Below are positions 1 through 22,390 of a stretch of DNA of 64,000 bases, one piece after another. Source of the DNA: Amoebidium appalachense (taxonomy: Eukaryota > Ichthyosporea); NCBI GenBank assembly GCA_963693365.1, contig CAVNZM010000004.1, positions 10,478,001 through 10,542,000 of the forward strand, given 5' to 3'. Below the pieces are notes generated by a model, which searched no databases, was not told the origin of the DNA, and worked only from the letters and a program-made list of their open reading frames with translations. Positions within the stretch are counted from its first letter, which is position 1. Every line of letters begins with the position of its first letter. The position numbers were made by a program, and so were the translations under genes.

Positions 1-1814
1 CCCACTGCCATGCGCATTTCCACTAGCCGTAGCCAACCCCTCCTTCTGTCCCTCCCCTCCTTGCCCACACACACAGACACCGGAATCCTCCTTACATCCT
101 TAAGGCAGTCACGCACCTAACCCTTTCCCCCCCGCCCCCCTCCCCTCCTCCCTTAGCCCGTCCCTACCCCCCCCACTCCCCCCCCCCCCCCCCCCCCTCC
201 GGGGGCTGCCCCACCTAAATAGGACTGCTTATCCTCTTCCCCACGCCCCTTTCTCCCACCTGCTGTTTGTTCCAGAACAACCCCCCCCCCCCCCCCCCTC
301 CCCCGCCCCCGGCCCCCCTCCCCCCCCCTTCCCCCCGCATGCCTTGTGGCCTTTAAGAATATCAAGAGCCACGAACGTTGTGAACAATAAGCATGCTGCT
401 ACAATATGATAATTCCCAAAAGTAACTTGGTGGTGTTTGCTCCCCTCGGGTGTCCTGGACAGCAATGCCCACTTCCAGAACACAAAAATACGTGTTATCC
501 ATGTCCAGAACTGGAAAAAGCGCAATCAGGCCATGCTAACCCCAAGAAAACACACCAAACCACAGAATCTAGCCGGTTCATGTTTCAAAAAATAGAATAT
601 TAATAAAATACAACAAAGCTCGAGGTTTTCAAAATATAGCGTGTGTTAGTCGCCGTTGGTTCGGGGTAAGGCCGAGATCTCGCAGATGTACCTACCCCTC
701 ACCGTCAACTTTTCCGGGCAACTCATTGCTGAAAACAAACGGTCAAATTACCACACCGTGTTTGATCGGCGGTATCGTCAATAATAAATTATACAGCTCA
801 AAACAAACCGGTAGGGTTTCCCAAGCTTTTTTCTAAGTTCTCGCCAACTTTTGGGCGATGTGATCTCAAAAACCTGGGTTGCTTCTTTCAAAGCAAGTGA
901 CAAGATCTTCCCTCTTGCACTGGAGTTAGCCCTTGGAACTGCATGCGATGGAAGCTGTGGTTGCAGATTTGCTAGGCTGGTTTTACATTGTCTAGCTAGT
1001 ACTTGTTTAATTCTGAGAAATAATGGAAAGGTGTAGCCACCAACTTTAGAAAAACTTTTCGGAAGCTCTTCTGAAACCTTACCACATGGTGGAACAAAGC
1101 CAAGGACGAAGGTGTCAATTTTTCAAAACAGCGAGGGTGAAAAGGAGGTTCTCCCGCTACCTATAGCCGTGTACGAAGAGTGTCTAACCCCCCGTAAATT
1201 TAACTAGTCGATGGACAATCCTACACCCTGTTTGAAACTTTCCAATCAGGGCGTATGTAGCATGTAACCGTAGAAGATGATGCCAGCATAAAACACCCCT
1301 TTATTTAATTCTATGCCGATCTACTGAACATATACATATATGAAATGAAATCTGTCTCGGTTAGAAATGAGCACCAAAATTAGAAATTTATTTAATCGAG
1401 TCTACAACTGAATTTCAGAAATATCTAATTTTTAAACAGTTCTAAGGAGTCCCAGAGGATCTGAATTCATCCAATCAACGTATTTAGCTCCGCCAATCCG
1501 AGTCGTGCTACGAAAGCGATGCAAATAAATGAACAGAGTCCTGCAACACAATGATATAGCTATGTACAGTGCAACTTGGAGTGCTACGTGTGGCTAAATC
1601 ACTTCAAGGAAATCATGTTCCAATTATTTATGCTACTAGTTGTTTTGCACATGTTGAGGCTGAGTACTTTTGTGCCGGAATTCGAAACGGTGCTCGACCT
1701 CATCCTTGACCATTCGAACTTTTCAGAATCAAAACTTTTTTGCCACGCTTCTGGCTGCTAACAATTGGCTCAGGTCGCACCACCCCGCCGCAGGCCTGGC
1801 GAGGCGCTGTGCGG
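1..1814. other. Non-coding left edge, no gene recognised
   Basis: Contains C-runs around 120-330, then about 1.4 kb of mixed-composition sequence. The open frames here are short, show no recognisable domain, and lack convincing splice partners. I see no RNA gene or promoter. Confidence 0.5.
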
Positions 1815-2790
<976 letters not shown>

Positions 2791-2885
2791 GTATGGCATG
2801 AACTGTACATGTTTACTAAAGAATGTAATCTACTAGCACACGATTCGTGCTTTGTCATGAATATCACATAAATATTATGTCCGCA

Positions 2886-3097
2886 CCAATAGGACTCACT
2901 CTGACCTAAGAATTGAACCATACATGATTCTATTGCTGCATACCACATAATCGAAGTGGACCAATAAGAGGTTTGCATAAATAGGAAGGTCTGACTGGCT
3001 CGGACCGCACCAGAATCACGAATGGCATGTTGCCACCCGCGCTGGCCGCGGATGAACCAATCCTGGGCCTTGATCCGAAACCTGGGGGCTATATAAG
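2886..3097 (+). promoter_or_regulatory. Promoter-like block: three CCAAT boxes and a TATA box
   Basis: CCAAT occurs at 2886, 2961 and 3057, all on the + strand, followed by TATATAAG at 3090-3097. This spacing is typical of a eukaryotic RNA polymerase II core promoter. No coding exon follows closely; the nearest convincing start codon is at 6828, so if the promoter is active it may drive a non-coding first exon of the EF-hand gene or a separate non-coding RNA. The same combination recurs upstream of two genes in the window (14354-14562 and 26859-27090). Confidence 0.45.
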
Positions 3098-6827
<3,730 letters not shown>

Positions 6828-9800
6828 ATGTCGAAGAGCAAGCCCAGCAGTTGTACCGTCATCACCATGGCCACGCCCACATCCACCACACCGACTAAAA
6901 GCAATTTCCGCTACAAGCAAGAAAAGCCCATGTTAAGCATAAGTCTTTGTCCTGGGAAGTCTTTTACGGTAGACACACTAGACAAAGAATCTACAACAAG
7001 ACTTAACCCCTCTGTGAATGGCTCGCTGACCGGTAGCGGGAGTAGTGAAGGGAAGGACGTAGAAGCCCACGAGAGTGATGCCGTTTCGGGACTGGTCATT
7101 GCGGAGAATACCCAGGCGGTAACCCAGTGTGAGGGCACGGGCAAAAGGTAACATATATTGTTGTGCAGCTGTTTGCAGCTGTGAGTTCTCTTTCCTAACT
7201 GTCTCCCCCCCCCCCCCCCTCCCCCCCCTCTCCCCCCTCCCTCCCCCCCCCTCCCCTCCCCCCTCCCCACCTTGACGATGGCTCAGCTACGATGGGTCTA
7301 GAGTATCCAATCTTTATAGCTCAAGAGCTCAGTCTCGGAAAGATAGTCTTGTTTCCCACCAGAAGGATGAATATGAGGTGATAGGCGGTACCTGGTAGAG
7401 CTATAGAGCGAGAAAATGGTCGGCGGGAGATGAGGATGTGGAGGGGATGAGAAGGGGGGGGGGGGGGGAGCACAGCACCAAAAATAATACACATTAGGAG
7501 AGTGGGTCAATTGTTATCTTATCTATAAGAAGCCTGTAGCATACGATATTGAACACTGTGTGAAAACATCACAGGTCACAGCAAACGCTTTCAGCCGCCA
7601 CAAAACCACCAACTCTGAGCCCGTCCCCTCTCCACACCAACCCCTCCACGCCGTTGAAACCTGCAACACACATCCACCAGACGCCGTTTTCCGCAATTTC
7701 CTTGCGCCAATTTTCACAAAGTTGCAGCGAAGATGACGACAGGAGGGCAAAGGAGATATCCATTCCGGTCAAGGCGTTTCCCCCCGAGGTTCGGTACAAG
7801 ATGCATGACTTGGATCTCAACTATGATGGTGTGCTCGATCTGAACGATTTGTCTAGGTATTGACAAACCCCCCCCCCCCCCCCCCCTCCCCCTTGCACCC
7901 CTTCATCTTGCCACCACCAATATTGCGGTCACAATCACAGATTGAATCCTCAACGTTTTCCTCAACACAGGTTTTTAATTCATAGATTATGCCCCCTTCC
8001 CTTTTTTCTCCAGCACAAAAGCCACCTTAAAAGCGTTGTGTGTGTGTTCGTGTGTGTGTGTGTTTGTGGGTGTGTGTGTGAGTGGGTATGGGTGTGTGTG
8101 TGTGTGTGTGTGTGTGTGGTGGTGGTGGTGGTGGTGGCGGGGGGGGGGGGGGGGGGGGGGGAGGGGGGGGGGGGGGGGGGAGGGCGGGGGGGAGAACAGA
8201 GAGGGGTCGATTGGGGCTACTATTACGTTCTAATGTGTATGTGCGGCCACAGGAGTGCTACTTTGATGAGACGGCAAAAACGCCAGCTGAAACAGCTGTG
8301 GTGTGTTCTGGTGGTATGTGCCCCACATTCCCGGGTGGTGGGTTAGCCAATAGGTAATATTCGTTAAAGGAGATTCGCTTACATATTGCAAGTTTTGAAT
8401 GACGGTGCAAGTGCAAGATTCATTTTAAGATGATATGGACTCGATTACTATCAAGTAATGTTTTTAGGGTATTTTTCCTGCCTTATCTACGTGCTCTTTT
8501 GTAGCCCCTGTCAGCCTCGGTAGTGAAATAGTGCTATGTATGTTTGTCCATGCCTTTTATTCCTTTGTCATTTCTAGTTCTTTCTCTTACGCATTTTCGT
8601 GGCACGTGGCATCTGTTCTAGACTTTTTCCAAGAAACTACCGTCTTTTGCAGCATTTTTAGATTTATAGCCGGGGTGGCGGGGATCCAAAACAGTTTCTT
8701 CTAACTAATATACATGGCTTATCTTAACATCGTTTTATACAGGGGTATTCTAAATTTAAGATTTTCGGAATTTAAGATTCTGGCGCTAGTAATTTCTAGT
8801 GGGCTGGCTAGCCCCCAGAACATATATGAAAATTTAAGATTTTTTCCTTTTCCTATATAATGGGCTAGGAGGGTCTGGAGATAAGATTCTAGTTGGCTGA
8901 AGCCACAATTCACGTAATCTGAAATTCGGCCTACCCCTGTATCTTATATGGTTTAACCCCCTCAGGTGATGACCGTGTGTATTGCTGCATTGGGTGTTGT
9001 TGTCTGTGGACTTGCAAGCTACGTTACCGGTAACTGGTTATGCTTCCCCCCAGCTCCCCCCCCCCCACACACACTCTCTCTCTCACTCTCACTCACACAC
9101 TCTCTCTCTTTGCTGTTCCCGTGTAGGCTTTTAGAGCATGCATCACAGACAACTCTACGAACACAGGTATAGGGACTCGATGAAGGAGGGTGCACATTAA
9201 GACAGGCATGCCTACGCACACCCGCACAAAGATAAGATACCTCGTATGACACATACTATTTCCCCACACGCCCTGTTCACACACATATACGCGCACGTAC
9301 GCCTGCCCGAATGCACTAACATACACAGTCGCAGATGTACGCGCACACGCACAGTAACCTTTCACTCGCACATCCGGACAAATCACCACACACACAGTGG
9401 ATGCACAGGCTTGTGCAGTCACCAGCACAAATGGAACGTAAACGTAACCTAGACATACCACCTATGCCGTTAACATTCAAGGAATAGCCGATTACAGCTA
9501 GAACGGGCCTCTGACTACCCCCTCCCCCCCCCCCCCCCCCCCCCCCTCCACCCCAACCCGACCCCTCCTCTCCCCCTTTCCCCCTCCCCCCTCCAACCCC
9601 TCCCACGACCCCTGCTCCCACCCCCCCCCCCCTCCCCCCTCCCCCCTCCCCCCGACCCCCTTGCCCCCCCCATGCCCCACACAGGTCACATCCACAGATC
9701 ATTACCGTACAACAACATTCTTATTGTTGGACCTACCGGTGATCTTATGGTGGGCAGCACAGGCACGGACCAAACGGGCCCCCTAAACCTGGACATGGCC

Positions 9801-10185
9801 GTACCAAGCGATCTTAGTCAGCTAACCCAGGTGTGACGTTTGTTACAGTTTACCCCCACTTCTCCCCCCCCCCCCTCCCTCCCCCCTTTTCCCCCTTTCT
9901 CCTTATCTATCGGCTCCACCCTTGCTGCCTGCCAAATCAGTGTTCAAATATTGAGTGTTTACTTTTTGGCGCGACATTTGACAAAGTGACACTTTCTCTT
10001 CCTAATGCTTTCTGTTTTATGAGATCCGGCATGCTTCAGTCCGAACCAGCGGCATGTTTCAACCAGACCCAGCCCCTTTGCAATTAACCCACCTGTGACC
10101 AACGTTCCCCCCCCCCCCCCCCCCCCGCCCCCCGCCACCTCCCCCATCCCCCAAAAACACACACACACACACACAAACATACACA

Positions 10186-10238
<53 letters not shown>

Positions 10239-11017
10239 CCGATCCCATATCCTCTCGTAGCCAGTGTTCAAACGGAAGGGAAGAGAGGACACGAACCCCG
10301 CCAATCCAATGAGTTTAAGGCAAACCCTGCAATTTTACCCCCTACCCACCTGTGCCCCTTGCCCTCACACCACCACCATTCCGTCTACCATCCCAACTAT
10401 CAAACTCTCCTCGTCCGCCGCCCCCTCCCCTCCCCCCTTCTCCCTCACGCTCCTCCTTCATGAATGCACCTCAGACATTCCTTTCCTCTCCTAGGCCAGT
10501 TAAAATTTGAACCCCTTTTTCCTAGCGATTTCCAAGAAATTCTAGCACTTTTTTAGCAAATTCTGACAAGTCCTAGCCCATGACCGCACCCTCCTCTTGC
10601 AGTTATTCATCACCACACCATCTGGGGAGACTCTTCGCTCAAGTGTTGCCAATGTGCGAGTAGTGGAGGGGCAGAGGGTCTCCGTGGGCACCCCAACAAA
10701 CACTGTGCTCGTCATGGAGAAGGGCATGTGCCCCCCCCCCCCCCCCCCAAAAAAAAAAAAAAAAAAAAAAGGAAAAAAGGGAAGAAAAATTGAAAACATT
10801 CGTAACTTGCTTTGACCCCCTTCCCTGCTTCCCCTTTCCCTGCCTCTTTGTCTTCGTCTCTCTCGCACCCACACCCCATAACATATGCAGCCAAAACCGC
10901 AGGTGTTTTCGTGCGCACGGCTGTGTGCATGCAGACACACATCTGAGGGTGAGCACGTGCGGGGGAACACATAAGCACAGCCACACGGTCCCTTCAAGTA
11001 GCTATTTTATCTCCCCC

Positions 11018-11056
<39 letters not shown>

Positions 11057-11215
11057 CAAAAAAAAAAAAAAAAAAAGTCGGTGCGCATCCAAGCCAATTC
11101 CTTACTAATAGTATGATCCAATCACGTTCTGCAGCGAGAAATTGGGTCCCTGTCCTCAGATTTTCCAACGAGAGGCCCATCGACTTCGGAAACACCACAG
11201 CTACTGGTATGGCCC

Positions 11216-11250
<35 letters not shown>

Positions 11251-11326
11251 CCACCCAGGTCCCCCGGCCCACATCCGAACAAGTGGGGGTTTCCGCCCCC
11301 TCCCCCCTCCCCCTCCCCCCCCTTCA

Positions 11327-11373
<47 letters not shown>

Positions 11374-11744
11374 AAAAAAAAAAGAAAAAAAGAAAAAAAA
11401 CTTGGACAGGAGCAAATCAGTAAGGCAGGCGAACCTAGCAAGACAAAATGGATTATAATGGGGATTGTTCCTTGTGAATGCCATAGTATGATGGTTGATA
11501 GTATCTCTAATGGGACATGCCAAAAAAAAAAAAAAATACCACTGGCTTCACCGCACACCAGCCATCATTAGCATACCCCTCCTCCTCCCCCTCCCTCTCC
11601 CCCCTCCTCCCCCCCCCCCCCCCCCTCTCCCCCCTCCCCCCCCCCCCCCCCCCCCAGCCCTTCACCTTCTTTCTCTGCCCCCACCCACCAACGACTAACC
11701 AACAACATGCAACCTGTCACACAGCAAATGCGACCAAATCATGA
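6828..11744 (+). CDS. EF-hand single-pass membrane protein, copy 1
   Basis: Proposed exons: 6828-7147, 7728-7856, 8253-8313, 8966-9029, 9685-9830, 10603-10723, 11135-11206, 11725-11744. All junctions keep phase. The start is the ATG opening MSKSKPSS; no signal peptide precedes it. Exon 2 carries a canonical EF-hand loop ([12 protein letters not shown]) after a conserved FPPEV segment, so calcium binding is likely. Exons 3-4 encode a basic stretch ([12 protein letters not shown]) and then one hydrophobic helix (about 25 residues, ending near SYVTG). By the positive-inside rule the EF-hand end probably faces the cytosol. After the helix come about 110 residues rich in beta-type alternation, ending ANATKS. 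The family is not one I recognise; function is unknown. The intron after 10723 needs a GC donor in this model. A GT donor four bases on (exon end 10727) changes the C-terminal frame; the paralogue at 15030-19901 favours the GC version. Confidence 0.68.
7862..8252. repeat. Intronic C-run, (GT)n, (GGT)n and G-runs
   Basis: Intron 2 of the first EF-hand gene: a C-run (7867-7886) just after the donor, GT-rich sequence (8037-8118) and G-runs (8139-8192) before the acceptor at 8252. This is one of the few introns of this gene with G-runs on the coding strand. Confidence 0.85.
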
Positions 11745-12564
11745 GATTGCGGCAAGCCAGTCTAAAGATGATTTTCACTGGAGCGGAACTCTGGACGGGA
11801 CAACATATCTCCTGGCGTATTTATTAATCATTCTTGCATTGTTTAATATATTGGGATGTAGTACTATTTAGGATACTGTATACAAAACTTAGTGTGCACG
11901 TGCATGCAAGGCATAGGCGTCACAATGGATGTAGGGGCACGCTTTTCGTTTACGGCAACAGTATGTTCAGACACCTATTCCAGTCATATGGTTTTTGATA
12001 ATAGGTTCAAGGTCTATTTAGTTTCCCCATGTTTTTCTTTTTTTGTTTTTACCGTTTTGTTAACGAAATATATAGCATACCGCTCTCTTCCGATGAGTAT
12101 CTGTCGGGTTTCATTGGCAATGCTTTGCTTGGTTTGTTTTTCAAACAAGTTCAAATAATTCAAGAAATCTAGGCGGTTTATTTGCACTTCCATGATCTAA
12201 ATTTAAACATGGGTATGTCTCATAAAATTCTTCGGAGAGTGACGAAGGTGGTGATGGTTTTGGCCGGGGGGAGAGGGAGGGGAGGCAAATTTTTTTGAGG
12301 CGAATAAAAAACCATGTATGATATTCACGGCAAGCTGTACGTAAGTAGTGATAATACGCAAGCTAGGCCTACATGGCCATGTTTGACTCCAGCCGTGAGG
12401 TGTTTTCAGGAAATGTGTGGTTTGACCGGTGTTATATCATGACATCATTTGTGGTTCTGGGAACATGTATGCCCTTGAATGATACCGCATTCATGCAGCC
12501 AGCCTGAGAACCCAGACCCTCCCCTTCCCTCCTCCCTTCTCCCCCCCCCCCCCCCCCCCCCCCA

Positions 12565-12757
12565 TATACGCGGGCTAAGGGGTCGAAACTCAGACGCAAT
12601 TGATGACTTGGGCCCTCCCTGAGGATGGGCTCTGCTTATGACGCATACTGTGCGCATGGCTGATGTTGCATACTTGAATGTTTGCCTTTGCATGTGTCCT
12701 GCACCATGCTTCTCATCGTGTATGCGTACTTCGTACCGTGTTCCGCATTCAAACCCC
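12565..12757 (-). repeat. Dispersed repeat family, copy ending in a C-run
   Basis: Same sequence as the copies at 58513, 60556 and 61008 but inverted. Read on the minus strand it starts at a G-run, then TTTGAATGCGGAACACGG and about 180 further bases of the family, including CATAAGCAGAGCCCATCC. It lies between genes. Confidence 0.85.
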
Positions 12758-12960
12758 CCCCCCCCCCCCCCCCCCACACACACACACCACCCCTCCCTAC
12801 CCCAGCTCCCATCTCTAGGCTTGTCCGTACCAGCCCCACTGCCCCAGTGCCAGTCCCTCTACGAGCACCAAATGATCCTAGTTCTTTCGTTCTTGAGTCT
12901 TCACAAGTCTTAGGCTTCCCAGCTCCCTAGAACATCCCCCCCGGAAGCCCTCCATCCTGT

Positions 12961-12996
<36 letters not shown>

Positions 12997-13203
12997 CCCT
13001 GAAAAAAAAAAAAAAAAAAAAAAAAAAGAAAAGAAAAAAAAAATTTTCTCCCCCAAAGCCCAATTTGACGGCGAGAATTTTCCAGAATTCCTCCCTCGAG
13101 TTCAGGTCACCTTCACCCATGCATACACCCTTTCGATGGACCACTCCATTTATTTGATCACTATTACATGTACACACAAGAGTGTGCATACTGAATTCAA
13201 AGC

Positions 13204-13293
13204 AATAACTCCCCCCCCCCCCCCCCCCCCCTGCTCCCCCCTCCTCCCACCCACCCAACCGGAGTCGCACATGCACCCTCTCTCTTTCAAATG

Positions 13294-13328
<35 letters not shown>

Positions 13329-13688
13329 CCCCCCCCCCCCTCCCCCCGGCTCCATCCTCCCACCACGTGCACCCCCCCACCCACCCCCCTACCCCCCTCC
13401 CTCCCTCCCTTCCCCAGCCCCTTTTCTGTTTCTCTCTCTCAGTCTCTCTGTCTCGCTGCCTACACCTGTCTGTCTCTGATTCACTCTATCCCTGCCCCCC
13501 CCCCCCCCCCCCCCCCCCCCTCTCTTTCTCAATCTGTCTTTATCTCTCGCTACTCTCCCTCGCCCCTCTCTCTCTTCCTCCCGCTCTACCTCTCGTCCTC
13601 CCCCCTCCCTCCGCCCCTCTCTCTCCCTCCCCCTCTCCCTCCCTCCCTCTCCCTCCCTCCCCCCCTCTGTTTCCCTCTCTCTTCCCCC

Positions 13689-13719
<31 letters not shown>

Positions 13720-13845
13720 CATCCCTCCCTCCCTCCCTCCCTCCCTCCTTCCCTCCCTCCCTCCCTCCCTCCCTCCCTCCCTCCCTCTCCTCCCTCCCTC
13801 TCTCCCTCCCCCCCCCCTCCCCCGGCCCCCCCCCCTCTCTCTCTT

Positions 13846-13882
<37 letters not shown>

Positions 13883-13890
13883 CTCCCTCT
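13204..13890. repeat. Polypyrimidine block: C-runs, (TC)n, (CCCT)n
   Basis: Almost pure C/T on the + strand for nearly 700 bp, with (TC)n at 13298-13325, C-runs at 13494-13520 and 13850-13879, and (CCCT)n around 13722-13800. Such homopurine/homopyrimidine tracts can adopt triplex DNA. Open frames here are repeat translations. Confidence 0.9.
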
Positions 13891-14161
13891 GGGCCCGGAC
13901 CTGCGGACCGGCCACCACGGCGCTTCGGATGCAGACCCTGTAGACGCAGAAAGAGCCCATAGCTGTAGTTGTAGTGACCAAAAGGCCAGTAGCTATAATT
14001 AGCTAACAGTGGTGCAGTATGTCACACGGATAAACTATGATGATAATAATTCCGCACCCCTCCGCTGCCGTCTGAAGGCTGCTACAAATAGCGTCTATCT
14101 GCGTAAGAGCTGGTGTTTGTTGCGGGTCGGCTTTGATAAGCGCACGTGAGTGCCTGTGGGT

Positions 14162-14562
14162 GCTGTACCTCTGAGGTCACTGCAGCTGTACCTCTGAGGT
14201 CACTGCAGGCACTGAAGGAAATGAAGTGCGTCACTGTGAACACGTGTGCGCGCACATGGCACGCGTGCAGTGACGCCTGCGCAATCGTGGACTCGAGGCC
14301 GCTGTAATAGTGACGTCGTTCGGAATGTTCCAATATATTGTTTTGTCCATCTCATTGGCTGTAAGGATAGGAAAAGCAGCCGATGACGTAAACAAAACTC
14401 ACCAAATAGAGCCTCACATAATCTATTCTGATTGGGTAAAAGGTTATGAAATGTTTGAAATAACTAGTTAATCTGTTTCGAGGTTTCCTATTGGCTTAGA
14501 GTCATTGTTTTTCTTGCTTCGTAATATTAGATCTTTCCCAGTGCACCCCGCAGGTATAAAAA
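14162..14562 (+). promoter_or_regulatory. Promoter of the second EF-hand gene: tandem 23-bp element, three ATTGG boxes, TATA box
   Basis: Two exact tandem copies of a 23-bp unit (14162-14207) each contain TGAGGTCA. Three inverted CCAAT boxes (ATTGG) follow at 14354, 14431 and 14490, then TATAAAAA at 14555-14562. The coding start of the second EF-hand gene is at 15030, leaving a leader of roughly 440 bases. That the 23-bp unit is a regulator binding site is inference from its tandem duplication and position. Confidence 0.55.
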
Positions 14563-15029
14563 CCGAACGCGCGCCAGGGTATCAGTTTGATCACTCCGTT
14601 GGTCGTTTCTAAGAACGATTTGTACTTGTTACACTCTCTGCTAAACCCCTCTTTCTGACCTGTATTTTTCCATATTTGCTGTACCAACCACATTCATTCA
14701 GATATATGGTACGAGAACCAAACGCCATTTTACCCCTAGATATCACTGCCTTTTTGTCTAAAATACTCATAGCTATACTTTGGGCATCTCAGGTCACTTC
14801 GGCTTTGCAGTACCTAGTGAATACAAACGTTTGTAAAGCACACGCAACCATTATTTTTTCCCAAAGGCCTAATACATAAATTATCCAATTCAACCACGTC
14901 TGTATTAGATTTGACATTCCCCTTACCGCCATAGTTCATATATGCAAGCACTCGTGTGACAAAACTGGTAGAGTTATCACAGCAATTAGCATCATTCATC
15001 ACCCAAAACACTGAATAATAGAAGCAAAC

Positions 15030-19901
<4,872 letters not shown>

Positions 19902-20460
19902 GAACGGAGTGGAAATAAGTTTAGAGATGGTTTAAGTGGATGGTCAGGTTTTTCAATCCGACAGTCTTTCTTTCTTCCTTTCTCTCTCTCTCTCTCTCTT
20001 TTTTTTTTTGGTTGGGCTGGGGGAAGGGTGGGTGGGGAGGGGAAGGGGGGGAGGGAGGGGGGGGGGGGGGGGATTTTTTTTTTTCCACACTGATGGTTGG
20101 CGTGGTGGCTTATAGATTAATATGGGCATGTGGATAGGCGATGTAGCTATATAAGGCCAAAGATGATGAGTGAAAGGTGAATTCGAATAAGAGTCAGATG
20201 GTGTTGTATCCTTGCATTTGTATTGAAGTCTTTCTGTTCTGACTTTGTTGTTTGTGTAGCAATAGCTTTTGTTGTTTGTGTAGCTATAGCTTTACATACT
20301 GCCCATGGGGATCAGACATATTGTGTCGGTATACATCAGTTAGGCATTGTTGTGCTGTTCAACATGTTGGCCGACTGAGTGAGGTGCGAGTTAGAATACG
20401 ATTGAGTAGTGTAACGTGGATCGGATTCCATAGGCTCATGATAGCTCTGAATTTCAAGGA

Positions 20461-20499
<39 letters not shown>

Positions 20500-21256
20500 G
20501 GGGGGGGGGGGGGGAGGGGGGGGAGGGGGGTTGGGAAGGAGAAGAAGAAGAATTTAGACGCATGCATACGATGCACTGTACGTACACGCAAAGTAGCACT
20601 GGCTTTCTCTAATTCTTCAGTTGGAGCTGGTTGAATAGTTTCTAAGGAAACGCTAGTTCGGTAAGGAAATAAATGGGCAGTAGGACGGAATCTCAGTCGT
20701 TCTTCTTCTTGTGATTCCTTTTTTTGAACAGAGAAGGAAAGAGGGGGGAGGAGCTCGATGGGGGAGAGGGGAGGGGCGGGGTGGGTGGGGTGAAACTCCT
20801 TCTCAAGGCCTTCCCCTCAGTAGCTGAGTAAATTTAGCAGTGTCGCTCCCTCTCTCACTCTCTCTCCCTTCCCGCCTCCCTCCTTCTTCGAATTCCCCTC
20901 ACGTGCACCTGTCTATCTTCTCTACATGGTGAGCTTTCCATAGATAGCGTCATGCTCCCCCTATCCACGCATCTCTCAGGTCACTCTGAGTGTATGTGGG
21001 GCCCACCTGCAGGCCCGCACGGCGCACACACGCATATGAGCACCGTACATAGTCACTGTGTTACAGTGTGTGCGTGCGCGCACGTGTGTGTGTGTGCGTG
21101 CGTGCGCACGTGTGTGTGTGTGTGTCTGTGTATGTGCGTGTAGGTGTATGTGTGTGGACACGTGTTTTTTTTGTGTGTGCGTGTGTGCACACGTGAGCGT
21201 GTTTATCTGTGCGCGTGTGTATGAATGTGTGTGCACCTTTTAAAGGGGGTTTCTTT
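19902..21256. other. Non-coding interval after the second EF-hand gene
   Basis: Contains G-runs (20046-20072, 20492-20530), an A-run joined to a G-run (20464-20514), and a CG/GT-rich alternating purine-pyrimidine tract (21062-21235). No exon or RNA gene was recognised. Confidence 0.5.
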
Positions 21257-21258
21257 TA

Positions 21259-21797
21259 GCTTTTCGGGCCGGGTCGGGTCAGCGGCGATTCTAGCTATAT
21301 GATTGGCCTGCTGCGCATCAATTGCGCACCATCGTTTTGCCCGCCGCAAGGTTCAGATGCGCCATAATACAACAAAAAAGAAAAAGAAAGGAGAAAAAAA
21401 AGAAATACAGAATGGAATAAAAAGAAACCCCCTTTAACGCAAAAGCATGTGTGCATGCGGCATGTACATGTGTCAGTGTGCCCCGGCTTCGCATGCATTA
21501 CCCAAACTTAAAGGGGGTTTCTTTTAGGCCGATTAATTGCACCCATTCCAGCACATCCATGATCCGGGTCAAGCCATTTATTCAGCATATAAATCATGAT
21601 ATGAACTGCAGTCTTATTACGAACGCTTTATTATTATTATTTCATTCTTAATTTTTTTTCTCTCTTTTCTTTTTTTTTTCTTCTTGTATTATGGCGCATC
21701 TGTACCTTGTTTCCGGCCAAACGATGGTGCGCAAGTGATGCGCAGCACACCAATCATATAGTTAGAATCGCCTCTGACCCGACCCGGCCCGAAAAGC
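21259..21797. mobile_element. 539-bp inverted-repeat element with TA flanks (MITE-like)
   Basis: The ends are inverted repeats of about 135 bp: the left arm (21259 to about 21395) begins GCTTTTCGGGCCGGGTCGGG and the right arm (about 21661-21797) ends with its complement, with scattered mismatches along the arms. A TA dinucleotide sits immediately outside each end (21257-21258 and 21798-21799), as left by Tc1/mariner-type insertion. The interior has no transposase frame. Smaller repeats are nested in it: a 16-bp motif AAAGGGGGTTTCTTTT at 21242 (outside), inverted at 21420, and direct again at 21510. A non-autonomous DNA transposon is the best reading; only one copy is in the window, so mobility is inferred. 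Confidence 0.75.
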
Positions 21798-21799
21798 TA

Positions 21800-22390
21800 A
21801 TAGACTGTGACCCCCTCTCCGACCTTTAAGCCAAATTCCGGAATTTGACCAGCTTGGGCACCATATTTCAATACCCGAAAAAACCATATTGACACACATA
21901 CATAAATCAAGGCTCAAAAATATTTGCTGTATATATGTAAAAAGCCTAATTGATCAAAAAGTACGGGTTTTATTATTAAAAAACGCCCAAAACGACTGTC
22001 CCAAAAGGCACCCGCGACGCACGTACGTGAAGCGTACGTGTCGGGGCGCTAAATTGCGGAACAGAACATGCGATTATCCGACGGTTTCGTGAGCAAACCA
22101 CAAAAAAATGGGTGCAGCAATCACTACCTCGGTATAAGTGTTCATAAAGTTTACAACCAACAATGGAACGCTCGTTTAATGAGCAAAATCGGCAAGAACT
22201 TTTTTTTTCTTTTTCTTTTGACTGGATTTATTCGACGGAAAGATATGCAAGTATGCACGGCATACTGATCATGAGAAGACAATAAAAACTTCACGAGTTA
22301 TCCAGTAACAACTGCATACTGAGATACCTGAACACTGTGAAAATCATATAATTACTCAATGTGACGACCAACAGAATTCAACAAAAAGTC
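21800..22390. other. AT-rich spacer between the inverted-repeat element and the LINE remnant
   Basis: Mixed unique-looking sequence. I see no coding exon, RNA gene or clear repeat. It may include the 3' untranslated part of the LINE remnant to its right, which reads leftward. Confidence 0.4.

Larger units (their letters stand above)
11745..14161. other. Region between the two EF-hand genes; one dispersed-repeat copy and pyrimidine tracts
   Basis: No gene seen. It holds a minus-oriented copy of the dispersed repeat (12565-12757), C-runs (12541-12563, 12757-12775, 12961-12993) some followed by A-runs, and a 700-bp C/T-rich block (13204-13890) with (TC)n and (CCCT)n. The polyadenylation region of the upstream gene should lie just after 11744. 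Confidence 0.55.
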
